64,000 bases of DNA, taken from assembly GCF_022048975.1 (NCBI RefSeq), contig NZ_JAKMHX010000033.1, positions 1-64,000 of the forward strand, written 5' to 3'. The DNA is from Sporosarcina cyprini (GTDB taxonomy: Bacteria > Bacillota > Bacilli > Bacillales_A > Planococcaceae). The notes beneath the pieces were generated by a model. The model was not told where the DNA came from, made no database searches, and worked only from the letters and a program-made list of their open reading frames with translations. Below are positions 8,460 to 17,754 of this stretch, one piece after another. Every line of letters starts with the position of its first letter. Within the stretch, counting starts at the first letter, position 1. The position numbers and the translations under genes were made by a program.

Positions 8460-10908
8460 ACTCGCTTTCCGCTTTTTCCGTGCTAATCCGTTTATTGTTT
8501 TCACTTCGGTTGTTAGCATCGCCATCGCTGTGTCCTTAATTGTCACTTTGTCTGTCTTTTCGTCTAATGCGAAGCAATCGGTACTGGATGAAATGAAGGC
8601 GTTGTTTGGGGAACAGGATTTGGCGATCGTCTATGACAGCGAAGGGCCGGCCTATGATGAACAAGCATTATTCGACTTTGCGGCTGTGCATCCAGGCACT
8701 GAAGAAATTTCGGAAGTGTTTGTAACAAGAGCATTTGTTGAGCCTTTAGGCGGAAGGGTGTATACCGTTGGCATGGGAAACGATGGTCTTGCGAGAAGCC
8801 GGTACCATACAACGATAGATTTGGACGAAACATCCGTCGCCATGTCGGAGCAGTTGGCCCGCTCTTTGGAGCTCGCTGTCGGGGATGAGGTGGAAATCGA
8901 AAACAGCCGGTTCAAGCTGGTCGAAATAATAGGCAATATTGAAGGGGCGGGCATTGTTCCGGATATGCTTATTTTTTCGCTGGAGACAGCCAAATCGTTC
9001 CCGAGCAACGACTATGAGCTGACGACTACTGCCCTGATGATCAAGGCTGTTCCCGGGACGGATGTCGTTGACATGGCAATCGATTTGCAAAAGTTTGATG
9101 ACAGACTGCGGATTGATGTCATGGAGCAAGAAGACTTCGTCAAACAGAATATGGAATCATTGACGGTTTTCATTGGCGTCATGGCGGTTTTAATATTGCT
9201 GGTGACGTCGATGATGGTCATATCCAATTTTGATTTGCTGCTGTACAAAAACCGCAATCAGTTAGCTATCATGCGTGCAATGGGAGCACGGACAAAACAG
9301 ATTGCCAAGATTGTTTTCATTCAAAGTACGTTGATAAATGTCATCGGAACTTTCTTGGGACTGTTGTTGGCAGCAAGCGGCAATCAACTGATCCAACCAA
9401 TCTTCGGGCGATTATTTTCGATAGAGACGGAGGCAGCGGCATTCGGCTGGCAGGTAGCGATACCGGTAACAGTCTTTTGTGCCATTGTCATCCAAGGATT
9501 TCTGGCCGTTCCCGCATATAAAGCATCTAAGGCACTGCCAATTCAATTGTTCGAGGAGAATGAAAAGATCGATTTTACCCACTCCTCAAGGCGACGAAAC
9601 TGGGGCCTCTCGTTAGCTGCTTTCTCTATACTCGCCATCATAATCAGTTATCTTAGCCCGGATGGAGAAGGAGGCAAAGCGCTTGCCTTCTTAGGGGGCG
9701 GATTATCATGTATCATCGCGTTATTTTTGCTGATGCCGCTGTATATGTCCCTGATATTGAGGGCGATACTGCCGGCCGTGCGAAGAGTGTTCGGGAAAGA
9801 GGCGGCGGTTGCGGTTCAAACAATGCTGCCGCAAATACGAAAAAATACACTTGTTATTCTATCCATCAGCCTCGTCATGACGATTACAGTTTTCGGGTCG
9901 GTTTTATTGAACACCATTCAACAGAATGGATTAACGTATATCCATACGCAATTTCCGACTTCCATTGTGTTGAAGAGCAGGTTATGGGATTCCGAGATTC
10001 CGACATTGGACCTGCAGAAGAAGGTAGAAGAACAATATCCGGGACAAACTGTATATGCAGTCAGCAACGCGGCTCCGGGCGAAATGAAACTGGCTGGTAA
10101 ACAGCAGGAGTTCAGCTATGTCATGACGGATTTATCCACGTCGGGACTGTTAGAGAAAAATGTGAAAGACCTGGTAAAGGAAATGGTCGTATCCAAGGAA
10201 TTTGCTAAGAAACACAATTTGCAGATAGGTGACACTTATCCGGTTGGTGTTTATTCCAACACGTCGCTGCAAGTAGAGTGGATAGATGAAATGATCATAG
10301 GTGCAATTTCCCCAACCATGTCAGACGTAGATGCCATGATGGATTGGAAAGCTACTCCATTCCTAAATGAATACACGACGTTTCACGCCCTCTACATCGA
10401 TGCAACCAATGAGGAAGAAACGATGAAGGAATTGGAACCGTTGAAACAGCAATATCCGGAACTCCAATTGTTTGGCCATCAAAAATCGGTGGATGAGGCA
10501 AATGCGATGTTCCTGCAACGCTGGTCGATTTTCCTAATGGTGCTCGTTGCGCTTGTGTTATCCGTAATGACGGGCGTTTGCAATACACTGATCAACACGA
10601 TTTATGCGAAACGGAAAGAGTTTGCGGTTTTAAGGACAATTGGTGTGCGTCCGCGCGGCATTGGAAAAGTCATTTTGACACAAGTTTCTCTATATGTCGT
10701 AATCGGTCTTTGTTTTGGTGCAGTCTGCGGATTTTTATTATCGTGGATCATATTGCTAGTCGATTCCGGCAAGTTGTACGTCAACGCATCATTGTTATGG
10801 GCCGTCGCATCTGCCATGCTTGCCATCAGTGTGACGCTGTTTGTGCCAATCGGCCATAAACTAGGCGCTAGAAAAATTAGCGTAGAAGTGCTGCAAGATA
10901 ATAAATGA
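8443..10908 (+). CDS. Large FtsX-type ABC permease
   Basis: An 821-residue membrane protein. One N-terminal helix (about 15-40) is followed by an extracellular MacB-type domain, a three-helix FtsX block (about 235-360), then a second extracellular domain and a second FtsX block at the C-terminus (KRKEFAVLRTIGVRPRGIG). This duplicated layout is that of bacitracin-type and lipoprotein-type exporters. ATG 8443 has GGAGGG 8 nt upstream. No histidine kinase or regulator adjoins it, so a Bce-type sensing module is not evident. Confidence 0.88.
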   Translation: MKSLNELAFRFFRANPFIVFTSVVSIAIAVSLIVTLSVFSSNAKQSVLDEMKALFGEQDLAIVYDSEGPAYDEQALFDFAAVHPGTEEISEVFVTRAFVEPLGGRVYTVGMGNDGLARSRYHTTIDLDETSVAMSEQLARSLELAVGDEVEIENSRFKLVEIIGNIEGAGIVPDMLIFSLETAKSFPSNDYELTTTALMIKAVPGTDVVDMAIDLQKFDDRLRIDVMEQEDFVKQNMESLTVFIGVMAVLILLVTSMMVISNFDLLLYKNRNQLAIMRAMGARTKQIAKIVFIQSTLINVIGTFLGLLLAASGNQLIQPIFGRLFSIETEAAAFGWQVAIPVTVFCAIVIQGFLAVPAYKASKALPIQLFEENEKIDFTHSSRRRNWGLSLAAFSILAIIISYLSPDGEGGKALAFLGGGLSCIIALFLLMPLYMSLILRAILPAVRRVFGKEAAVAVQTMLPQIRKNTLVILSISLVMTITVFGSVLLNTIQQNGLTYIHTQFPTSIVLKSRLWDSEIPTLDLQKKVEEQYPGQTVYAVSNAAPGEMKLAGKQQEFSYVMTDLSTSGLLEKNVKDLVKEMVVSKEFAKKHNLQIGDTYPVGVYSNTSLQVEWIDEMIIGAISPTMSDVDAMMDWKATPFLNEYTTFHALYIDATNEEETMKELEPLKQQYPELQLFGHQKSVDEANAMFLQRWSIFLMVLVALVLSVMTGVCNTLINTIYAKRKEFAVLRTIGVRPRGIGKVILTQVSLYVVIGLCFGAVCGFLLSWIILLVDSGKLYVNASLLWAVASAMLAISVTLFVPIGHKLGARKISVEVLQDNK

Positions 10909-10914
10909 TAGTGC

Positions 10915-10955
10915 AAGCTGCCATGAAGGGGAAACTCTTCTTGGCAGCTTTTTAT
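10915..10955 (+). terminator. Intrinsic terminator after the ABC operon
   Basis: AAGCTGCCA (10915-10923) pairs with TGGCAGCTT (10942-10950), with an inner GAAG/CTTC pairing, followed by a T run. Confidence 0.8.
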
Positions 10956-11033
10956 TCGTAAGTTTACGTTATAAAAGAGGCAGGAGCGGGAAATGATGAT
11001 AGGAAAAAATAATATACAAAGGAGTAATAGTTT

Positions 11034-11594
11034 ATGAAAAAACTAATATTATTCATGACCTCTGCCATGTTGGTGCTGGGCGGTTGTGGCAATAAAGAAA
11101 AAGCCAATAACGACGACAGTACAAAAGTCGAGACAAACCATGAAGCTTCCCATCACGACATGGAGCATACAGGTTCAGGCGATGTGCCGGACACTCTTCA
11201 AGTTGCTGCGAATCCAACATATCCTGTCGGCAGCGAAGCCATCGTGCAGGCTGACCATATGGAAGGAATGAAAGGCGCTGTTGCCAAAATCGTCGGCGCA
11301 TACGAAACGACTGCCTATGAGGTGACCTACACGCCAGTTGGTGGCGGCGCGGAAGTCCCGCACCATAAATGGGTCATCCAAGAGGAAATCAAAGACGCGG
11401 GGAAAGAACCCTTGGCCGACGGCACCAAAATAACAATTGAAGCAGATCACATGAAAGGCATGAAAGGAGCAGAAGGCGTCATCGATTCTTCCGAAAAGAC
11501 AACCGTCTACATGATCGATTACACCCCGACGACCGGAGGAGAGCCTGTGAAAAATCATAAATGGGTGACGGAGGAAGAACTTTCGAAGAAGTGA
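11034..11594 (+). CDS. YdhK-like lipoprotein with two DUF1541 repeats
   Basis: A 186-residue exported lipoprotein with a lipobox LGGC and lipidated Cys18. A His/Asp-rich linker (HHDMEH) follows, then two homologous ~60-residue DUF1541 units; compare QADHMEGMKGAVAKIVGAYE with EADHMKGMKGAEGVIDSSEK. YdhK-like proteins sit on the outer face of the membrane and are often found near copper or metal genes; a metal role here is only an inference. AAAGGAG precedes the ATG. Confidence 0.88.
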   Translation: MKKLILFMTSAMLVLGGCGNKEKANNDDSTKVETNHEASHHDMEHTGSGDVPDTLQVAANPTYPVGSEAIVQADHMEGMKGAVAKIVGAYETTAYEVTYTPVGGGAEVPHHKWVIQEEIKDAGKEPLADGTKITIEADHMKGMKGAEGVIDSSEKTTVYMIDYTPTTGGEPVKNHKWVTEEELSKK

Positions 11595-11620
11595 TTGGTT
11601 AGGCTGGTGCGGAGCTGATT

Positions 11621-11915
11621 ATTTGGCGTTTGCTCGGTGTTATTTGGCGCGTACCGGATTTATTTGGCGTTCGTCAGATGGTATTTGGCGCGGATTTGGA
11701 TTATTTGGCGTTTGTCAGATGCTATTTGGCGCAGATCTGGATTATTTGGCGTTTGTCTGATGTGATTTGGCGCGAACCTGTACCATTTGGTGTTTGTCTA
11801 AGGGCATTTGGCATGAAACCGGATTATTTGGCGTCCGCCCGCTGTTATTTAGCTTAGATCCAAACTACTTGGCACCTAGCCGAATCAATTAGCATAAAGC
11901 GATTTTATCTAGCAC
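11621..11915. repeat. Tandem repeat array A, core ATTTGGCG, 41-bp dimer period
   Basis: About fifteen copies of ATTTGGC(G) start at 11621, 11642, 11662, 11683, 11703, 11724, 11744, 11765, 11785, 11806 and 11826, then continue in decayed form to about 11907. Steps alternate 21 and 20, so the true unit is 41 bp with two half-units, one continuing GTTTGTC and one GCG/GCA. Copies decay toward the right. The rightward open frame over 11630-11857 is a by-product of the repeats. Confidence 0.85.
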
Positions 11916-11994
11916 CCGCCGAAAGGATTTACAATTCACTCTATGCACTCTATAGTTTAGAAGAGTTGAAAAATCCTTTTAAAGGAAGTGCAAC

Positions 11995-12864
11995 ATGATG
12001 TCCCAGTTAGAAATCAAATCGAATTATCAGCCGAGCGCGTTGCGGTCCGACTGTGCCAATTGTTTTGCTTTGTGCTGTGTGGCTTTGCCTTTTGCCGCTT
12101 CTGCTGATTTCGCTTTTCATAAAGATGGAGGCACGCCATGCCGCAACCTCCAGCAAGATTATCGTTGCAGCATTCATACGAAGTTGCGGGAAGACGGTTG
12201 CAATGGATGTGTCACGTACGAATGTTTTGGGGCTGGCCAAAAAGTATCTCAAACTATCTTCAACGGGATTGATTGGAGATCAGCACCGGAAAGTGCTCCA
12301 TCAATGTATGCTGTTTTTCCGATTGTGCAGCAGCTTCATGAGATGCTTTATTATTTGGCTGATGCGCTGTCCCGGGAAGCCTTGCGTGATCTTCATGCTG
12401 ATCTTCAGGCCGTATTTTCGGAAACGGAACAGCTTACCGAACTGCCGGTCGACCAACTTATTCGGTTGGACGTGCCAATCCATCGAGCCAAAGTGAACGA
12501 GCTTCTTTTGAGGGCAAGTGAGCGAATCCGATCGAATGTAACTGCATTGAGAGATCCAAAGCGACAACCAAAGAAAAGGCCAGGTGCAGGTGCTGACTTG
12601 ATCGGTGCTAATTTTAGGAATACTGATCTGCGTGGAATGAACTTTCGAGGGGCCCTTCTTCTCGGCGCTGACTTGCGACAAGCCGATTTGCGCGAGGCCG
12701 ATATGATCGGTGCTGACCTTCGAGCCGCGAAACTATGCGGAGCCGATCTTCGTGGAAGTCTCTTCCTGACGCAAGCGCAATTAAACGTCGCTTCTGGCGA
12801 TGCGAACACTCGACTCCCTCATCACTTGACCCGTCCGGCTCATTGGAATGCCGAAAAGAAATGA
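11995..12864 (+). CDS. Cys-rich N-terminal domain fused to pentapeptide repeats
   Basis: 289 residues. The N-terminal ~80 residues hold nine Cys (20, 23, 27, 28, 49, 58, 69, 72, 77) in a CxxC...C..HxxL..GCxxC pattern, like zinc/iron-chelating YkgJ-type domains. A helical middle follows (residues ~95-190). From about 199 come pentapeptide repeats (ADLIGANFRNTDLRGMNFRG...), roughly twelve A(D/N)LXX units forming a right-handed beta-helix. Pentapeptide proteins often mimic DNA or bind partner proteins. The function is unknown. GGAAG precedes the ATG. Confidence 0.82.
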   Translation: MMSQLEIKSNYQPSALRSDCANCFALCCVALPFAASADFAFHKDGGTPCRNLQQDYRCSIHTKLREDGCNGCVTYECFGAGQKVSQTIFNGIDWRSAPESAPSMYAVFPIVQQLHEMLYYLADALSREALRDLHADLQAVFSETEQLTELPVDQLIRLDVPIHRAKVNELLLRASERIRSNVTALRDPKRQPKKRPGAGADLIGANFRNTDLRGMNFRGALLLGADLRQADLREADMIGADLRAAKLCGADLRGSLFLTQAQLNVASGDANTRLPHHLTRPAHWNAEKK

Positions 12865-12897
12865 AAAAACCAATCTCAATCAGGAGGTTGGTTTTTT
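12865..12897 (+). terminator. Intrinsic terminator
   Basis: AAAAACCAA (12865-12873) pairs with TTGGTTTTT (12888-12896), starting immediately after the stop of the pentapeptide gene. Confidence 0.75.
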
Positions 12898-12985
12898 CTT
12901 TCTCTTTATTTTGAAACATATATCCGAAAGGAACGTAGATAACTTTGTAAGATTATTTCGAAATCAATTAAAGGGGGAATGTATT

Positions 12986-13546
12986 ATGGAATTTCCGTCC
13001 ATGACAACAGATCGTCTGGATCTTGTTCAAATTGAAATGAAACATGCTGAAGCGCTTTTTACTAATTTTTCGAATCCCGAAGTGGTGAAGTACTATGGGA
13101 TGGAAGTCATGACCGACCTTTCTCAAGCCGAAAGATTAGTTAGCCAGTTTGAGGATATGCAACAGGGGAAGCGAGGACTCAGATGGGGAATCGTAGTCCG
13201 AAAAGAGAACCGCTTCGTCGGCACTATCGGGTTAAATCAATTATCAAAAGGTATGAGACGGGCAGAAATCGGATTTGAGATCCATCCCGATTTTTGGCAA
13301 ACTGGCATCACTTCTGAGGCGCTGCAAGCCGTTTTACGTTATGCCTTTGAAGAGCTGAACCTGCATCGGATGGGGGCAGTGACTTTCCTGGACAATGTCG
13401 CTTCGATCGGTCTTTTGAAAAAGCATGGATTTCAACAAGAAGGGATTCTGCGCGGTTATCTATTCCAAAACGGACAATCCCATGATGCCCGTGTGTTTTC
13501 ACTTTTGGATTCAGAGTTCCGTTTAACCAAGGAGCGTGCCGATTGA
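12986..13546 (+). CDS. GNAT acetyltransferase (RimJ/RimL type)
   Basis: A 186-residue N-acetyltransferase of the RimJ/RimL/YdaF class, which acetylates protein N-termini or small amines with acetyl-CoA. TTDRLDL opens the fold, IGFEIHPDFWQTGITSEAL is the acetyl-CoA loop region, and NVASIGLLKKHGFQQEGILRGY is the C-terminal signature. ATG 12986 has GGGGG upstream. The DinB gene starts inside its stop codon (TTGA), so the two are translationally coupled. Confidence 0.88.
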   Translation: MEFPSMTTDRLDLVQIEMKHAEALFTNFSNPEVVKYYGMEVMTDLSQAERLVSQFEDMQQGKRGLRWGIVVRKENRFVGTIGLNQLSKGMRRAEIGFEIHPDFWQTGITSEALQAVLRYAFEELNLHRMGAVTFLDNVASIGLLKKHGFQQEGILRGYLFQNGQSHDARVFSLLDSEFRLTKERAD

Positions 13547-14013
13547 AAACCTTCTTTCACTACAATTGGCAAGTGAGACAGGAATGGTATCGGTGGTGTG
13601 AGGAAGTGGAAGAAGGGGAGCTTCTTCGTGACAGGACAGGGGGCGTCGGAAGCATCTTGCAGACTTTATTCCATATTATTGATGTGGAATGGAGTTGGAT
13701 CCGTAGAATGCAAGGGAGACCCGACCCTGCGGAGAACTTCGAGGGCTTTTCAAGTGTGCAATTAATTCGCGAACTGGATGCGCGGTATCATACGGAAGTC
13801 GTGGCATTCGTCGAAGCGTGGGAAAATCAAATGGAGCAAAACGTCTTGGTAGAAACATTGCCGGATGGACGGGTGAGCCAGGATACTTGGGGGGAAATCA
13901 TGAGACATCTTATTGCCCATGAAATCCATCATATCGGGCAACTGTCAGTATGGGCACGGGAAGTAGGGAAGAAGCCGATTTCTGCGAATGTTATCGGGAG
14001 AGGGCTTATCTGA
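13543..14013 (+). CDS. DinB-family putative metal-dependent protein (paralogue 2)
   Basis: A 156-residue DinB/YfiT bundle, closely related to the product of 2329-2802 (shared FxYNWQVRxEWxxWCEE near the N-terminus and HEIHHIGQLSVWAREVG at the C-terminus). The three metal-binding His are kept. It starts with TTG, with AAGGAG 8 nt upstream, and overlaps the GNAT stop by 4 nt. Confidence 0.86.
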   Translation: MKTFFHYNWQVRQEWYRWCEEVEEGELLRDRTGGVGSILQTLFHIIDVEWSWIRRMQGRPDPAENFEGFSSVQLIRELDARYHTEVVAFVEAWENQMEQNVLVETLPDGRVSQDTWGEIMRHLIAHEIHHIGQLSVWAREVGKKPISANVIGRGLI

Positions 14014-14087
14014 TTGCAACAATGGAGTATTCGTGTTGTCCATGTAAGGTGCAGTAGTCCCTATAAACAATGAAAGGAATGGATGGG

Positions 14088-14993
14088 ATGTTGTTTACGG
14101 CTTTGCCGATCTTCATGATGATCGTCTTGCCTGGTGTGTTCATTTTTGTTTTATGGAGAGCGGCCTTCAAGAGTAAGCTGGAGTGGGGCATGGATGCGGG
14201 TTCCACCATCTTCTTGATTGCCTGGCTTTTTCAGTCGGCCAACTGGAGCTGGATTGGCATTTGGGTTCGCTATGTATGGATAGTTCTGCTGGCAGTCGCC
14301 TTGATTATGTCTTGGAGAAAAATACGTGCACTGCCTATTAAGGTGGCGTATACGGGTTCACAGAAGTTTTCGCTCGCAATCTATGGATTCCTAATGCTTG
14401 TATTTGGTTATTACAATGTCATGATCATAACGAGCTACACAACAAAAGAAGAAGGAATCGACTTGGTGTTCCCCTTGAAAGAGGGTGCCTATTATGTAGG
14501 GCACGGAGGGGACCATGTCATGATGAATTACCATAATGAATATCCGCCTCAAAAGTATGCACTTGATATTTTGGGGCTAAATGGTCTGGGTACACGTGCG
14601 AAAGGCTTTTTACCTGAAGAGCTTAATAAATATGCAATCTATGGGGATAGCTTGATAAGTCCATGTAATGGGACTGTGGTGAAGTCCGAAAATGATCTGG
14701 TAGATATGACACCACCCGAAATGGATTCGGATCATCCAGAAGGAAATCATGTGTTATTAATTTGCGATCAACATCCAGCTACGGTGCTCCTGGCTCATAT
14801 GCAGCAAGGGAGTGTCGCTGTGGTAGAAGGCGATAACGTAACGACAGGGCAATATCTCGGAAAGGTCGGCAACTCCGGCAATACGTCGGAACCGCATTTA
14901 CATATTCATGCGGAGCTGGACGGAGAAGGGGTGCCCATTCGATTTGACGGGCGTTTTTTAGTGAGGAATCGTGTAATCAAACCGGGGAAATGA
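14088..14993 (+). CDS. Membrane-anchored M23 (LytM-type) peptidase
   Basis: A 301-residue protein with about four N-terminal membrane helices (~residues 5-115) and an extracellular M23/LytM domain. The second zinc/catalytic motif HLHIH is intact near residue 270. The first motif has the form QKYALDIL instead of HxGxD, as seen in M23 members that take their first ligand from a nearby His (NYHNEYPP). It likely acts on cell-wall peptide bridges. ATG 14088 has AAAGGA 9 nt upstream; earlier in-frame ATGs lack a ribosome site. A repeat array follows. Confidence 0.83.
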   Translation: MLFTALPIFMMIVLPGVFIFVLWRAAFKSKLEWGMDAGSTIFLIAWLFQSANWSWIGIWVRYVWIVLLAVALIMSWRKIRALPIKVAYTGSQKFSLAIYGFLMLVFGYYNVMIITSYTTKEEGIDLVFPLKEGAYYVGHGGDHVMMNYHNEYPPQKYALDILGLNGLGTRAKGFLPEELNKYAIYGDSLISPCNGTVVKSENDLVDMTPPEMDSDHPEGNHVLLICDQHPATVLLAHMQQGSVAVVEGDNVTTGQYLGKVGNSGNTSEPHLHIHAELDGEGVPIRFDGRFLVRNRVIKPGK

Positions 14994-15035
14994 CGTCATC
15001 TTTGGGAAACTTCTGCCCACAGGAGTTTTCCTTTT

Positions 15036-15320
15036 ATTGGCGTTCATTCCGGGTTATTGGCGTTCAACCCGGTTTATTGGCGTTCGTCCGGAGTTACTGG
15101 CGTTCATCCGAAGTTATTGGCGTTCATCCCGGGTTAATGGCGTTCAACCCGAGTTATTGTCGTTCATCCGGAGTTAATGGCGTTCAACCCGGGTTATTGG
15201 CGTTCAACCGGGGTTATTGGCGTTCAACCCGGTTTATTGGCGTTCAGCTCGATAATCAGGCGTTCGCCCAGATATACCGGCGTTTATCCCCATCTACCAA
15301 CGTTCATCCCGTTTAAACCA
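15036..15320. repeat. Tandem repeat array B, core TTATTGGCGTTC, exact 20-bp period
   Basis: Fourteen units in exact 20-bp register, with CGTTC at 15041, 15061, 15081 and on to 15301. The consensus is TTATTGGCGTTCAACCCGGG, and units decay after 15241. The array lies between the M23 gene and yqhH. A rightward frame over it encodes only a repeat peptide and is not a gene. Confidence 0.9.
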
Positions 15321-15424
15321 CACGCTTATTCGCCCTCTCATTAAATCCATGACCCACCACTATACATAGTAATTTCTTAATTGGATAGCCTAACGGAAAG
15401 AAAAAGTTGGGTGAGGGGATGTAT

Positions 15425-16957
15425 ATGCGAATCGAGAAATCGTCTGATTGGATGGAAGGCTTGCAGAAGCGGTTGGATGGCGAGCAGGAGTGGGACAATT
15501 GGACATTGTATCAAATGAGCTACGACGTGGAGAAGCGGAAGTTGATTCCGACTTTTTATGGTCTTCAGTCCCCGAAGTTTTTGCCCGCTCTTAAGCCTTA
15601 TCCACATCAGTTGGAGGCGGCGGAGACAGTCATTGAACGGATGAATGGCAAGGCGATTTTGGCGGATGAGGTCGGACTTGGAAAAACGATTGAGGCAGGG
15701 CTTATTTTGAAGGAGTATCTCATCCGGGGACTGGTGAAAAAAGCGCTGATTCTGACGCCGGCATCTTTGTCGACGCAATGGATTGAAGAGTTGAATCAAA
15801 AATTTCATATCCCCGCTGTCCCTTTCAATAAGAAGTACGACCTGAATTTATGCAATATCGTCGTGGCGAGCCTCGACATGGCGAAACGAAGTCCCCACAA
15901 GGAAAACATCTATAATCAGAACTATGATTTGGTCATCGTGGATGAAGCCCATAAATTAAAGAATCATAAAACGAAGAACTATGAGTTTGTCCAAAGCCTG
16001 AAAAAGAAATTTTGCCTGTTGCTGACGGCGACTCCCATACAAAACGATGTCTTTGAATTATTCCATCTCATCTCACTTCTTAAACCCGGTCACCTTGGAA
16101 ATTTTGAGACGTTCCAGCAAGTGTTTTCGGCGAGCAAGCACAACGTGGAAGAAGACGAGTTTCTGAAGGAATTGATTAACCAAGTGATGGTGAGGAATTC
16201 CAGGCAGCATATCGGTCTCGATTGGACGAGTCGTAGGGTGCAGATTATCCCGATCGAATTCAGCCAGAAGGAAAAAGAAGTGTATGATCTCATCGCAAAT
16301 TCTGCGGAGCATTTAAAGGCTTTTTCAGAAGCATTCACCGTGATGACCTTAAAAAGGGAGTTTTGCAGCAGCAAAGAGGCTGCATGGCTGACGCTCGAGA
16401 AGCTTGTTGAAAAATGCAACGGTGCGGAAGAGCGGGCATATATCAATGAATTGTTGATGAAACTCCAGGCGCTCGAGATCAATACGAAAGCCGATAAGGC
16501 GTATGAAATTATTAAGCAGGCGAATGATAAAGTCATCATCTTTACTGAATACCGGGCAAGCCAAACGTATTTGCAGGCGTATCTGTTCTCCAAAGGAATT
16601 ACGAGTGTTCCGTTCAACGGTAAATTCAATAAAAGCAAACGGGAATGGATGAAGCAGCTATTTAAAGAGAAAGCACAAGTGTTGATTGCCACAGAGTCGG
16701 GCAGCGAAGGGATCAACTTGCAATTTTGCCATCATGTTATCAATTATGATTTGCCTTGGAACCCGATGAAGGTGGAGCAGAGGATCGGGCGTGTCCACCG
16801 GCTTGGGCAGGAGCATGATGTCCATATTTACAATTTGGCCATTAAACATACGATTGAGGATTATATGTTGGAATTGCTGAATACGAAAATAGGGGTCTTC
16901 GAAAAAGTGGTGGGCGAGCTGGACGATATCCTTTCAGAATATAGATTGTCAATCTAA
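15425..16957 (+). CDS. yqhH: SNF2-family DNA-dependent ATPase YqhH
   Basis: A 510-residue SNF2/RapA-like helicase-fold ATPase, expected to move along or remodel duplex DNA rather than unwind it. Motif I DEVGLGKT (81-88), motif II VDEAHKLKN, motif III LLTATPIQ, motif V GSEGINLQ and motif VI EQRIGRVHRLGQ are all present. It matches Bacillus YqhH, which also neighbours yqhG. ATG 15425 has GAGGGG 6 nt upstream. The glycine-cleavage genes found beside yqhGH in B. subtilis are absent here. Confidence 0.88.
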   Translation: MRIEKSSDWMEGLQKRLDGEQEWDNWTLYQMSYDVEKRKLIPTFYGLQSPKFLPALKPYPHQLEAAETVIERMNGKAILADEVGLGKTIEAGLILKEYLIRGLVKKALILTPASLSTQWIEELNQKFHIPAVPFNKKYDLNLCNIVVASLDMAKRSPHKENIYNQNYDLVIVDEAHKLKNHKTKNYEFVQSLKKKFCLLLTATPIQNDVFELFHLISLLKPGHLGNFETFQQVFSASKHNVEEDEFLKELINQVMVRNSRQHIGLDWTSRRVQIIPIEFSQKEKEVYDLIANSAEHLKAFSEAFTVMTLKREFCSSKEAAWLTLEKLVEKCNGAEERAYINELLMKLQALEINTKADKAYEIIKQANDKVIIFTEYRASQTYLQAYLFSKGITSVPFNGKFNKSKREWMKQLFKEKAQVLIATESGSEGINLQFCHHVINYDLPWNPMKVEQRIGRVHRLGQEHDVHIYNLAIKHTIEDYMLELLNTKIGVFEKVVGELDDILSEYRLSI

Positions 16958-16971
16958 GGGAGGTGATTAGT

Positions 16972-17754
16972 CTGTATCCAAAGCAGATCCAGCAATACTT
17001 GAGGACGTTTTTCATGGAGACGAATTGCCCGATCGTGCAGGAAAGCGACCATCATCTATCAGTTCAATTAACAATCGAGATGGATAAACGGATCATGAAC
17101 CGGCCCTTTTACTGGAGCTACGTGGAAAGTACAGGAGGCGAGCCGAATCCGGCGAAGCTGACATTGATTACCGACAAAACCCGAATGGGCTTGAACATTC
17201 CAGGGGAAGTTGTGCACTATGGTTCTCCCCGATTGAATCAACTGTTTCAAGTGGCGAAGGAGAGAGGGGCTTTTGTCCAATTGTTTGAGAACGTGGACAA
17301 TCAAACCGGAGCACAAACCGTATTGACCCCATGGCTCGGCGTGAACTATAAAATTACGTATAGCAGCGACCGGACGAAAGAAATGCTGTACTCGCTTGGG
17401 ATGAATTTAATGACAGGCGCCATTATGGACGGATTCCACGAAGCGGTCGGCGAGTTGAGGCTACAAGCGGCTATTCCTCCAAACACTTTCTATTTGCCTT
17501 ATATCATTAAACCGATGCGCGCTATGGAGCGGCTTGAAACATTAATCGATGAGTTGATTGCGCAGGACGACCATACATGGGCCGACGAAGCGGCGGCCAG
17601 ACAGAAAAGAGATCTGCAAGTGCTGGAGTACTTTTATAAAGACACAGAGGAACGTCCTGAAAGCTATGAAATGGAAAAAAAGGCGATTAAAGAGCAATAT
17701 GAGACGAAGATTAAGGTGGAAATTATTAATGGGGGCTTGTTTTATGTCCGTTGA
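16972..17754 (+). CDS. yqhG: YqhG family protein
   Basis: About 260 residues, matching the YqhG family (PFYWSYVE, PWLGVNYKI and LLxxGMNLxTG-like blocks); no known activity. It follows yqhH by 14 nt. A near-perfect ribosome site (AAGGGAGGTGAT) sits so that CTG 16972 is 8 nt downstream, while the in-frame GTG 16963 overlaps the site itself. A CTG start is therefore favoured but unproven. A secreted-protein gene overlaps its last 11 nt. Confidence 0.82.
   Translation: MYPKQIQQYLRTFFMETNCPIVQESDHHLSVQLTIEMDKRIMNRPFYWSYVESTGGEPNPAKLTLITDKTRMGLNIPGEVVHYGSPRLNQLFQVAKERGAFVQLFENVDNQTGAQTVLTPWLGVNYKITYSSDRTKEMLYSLGMNLMTGAIMDGFHEAVGELRLQAAIPPNTFYLPYIIKPMRAMERLETLIDELIAQDDHTWADEAAARQKRDLQVLEYFYKDTEERPESYEMEKKAIKEQYETKIKVEIINGGLFYVR

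Noticed and set aside
17558-17743. 62-codon N-terminal extension of the secreted protein
   Set aside because: Runs out of frame through yqhG and lacks a ribosome site; the signal peptide begins at ATG 17744.
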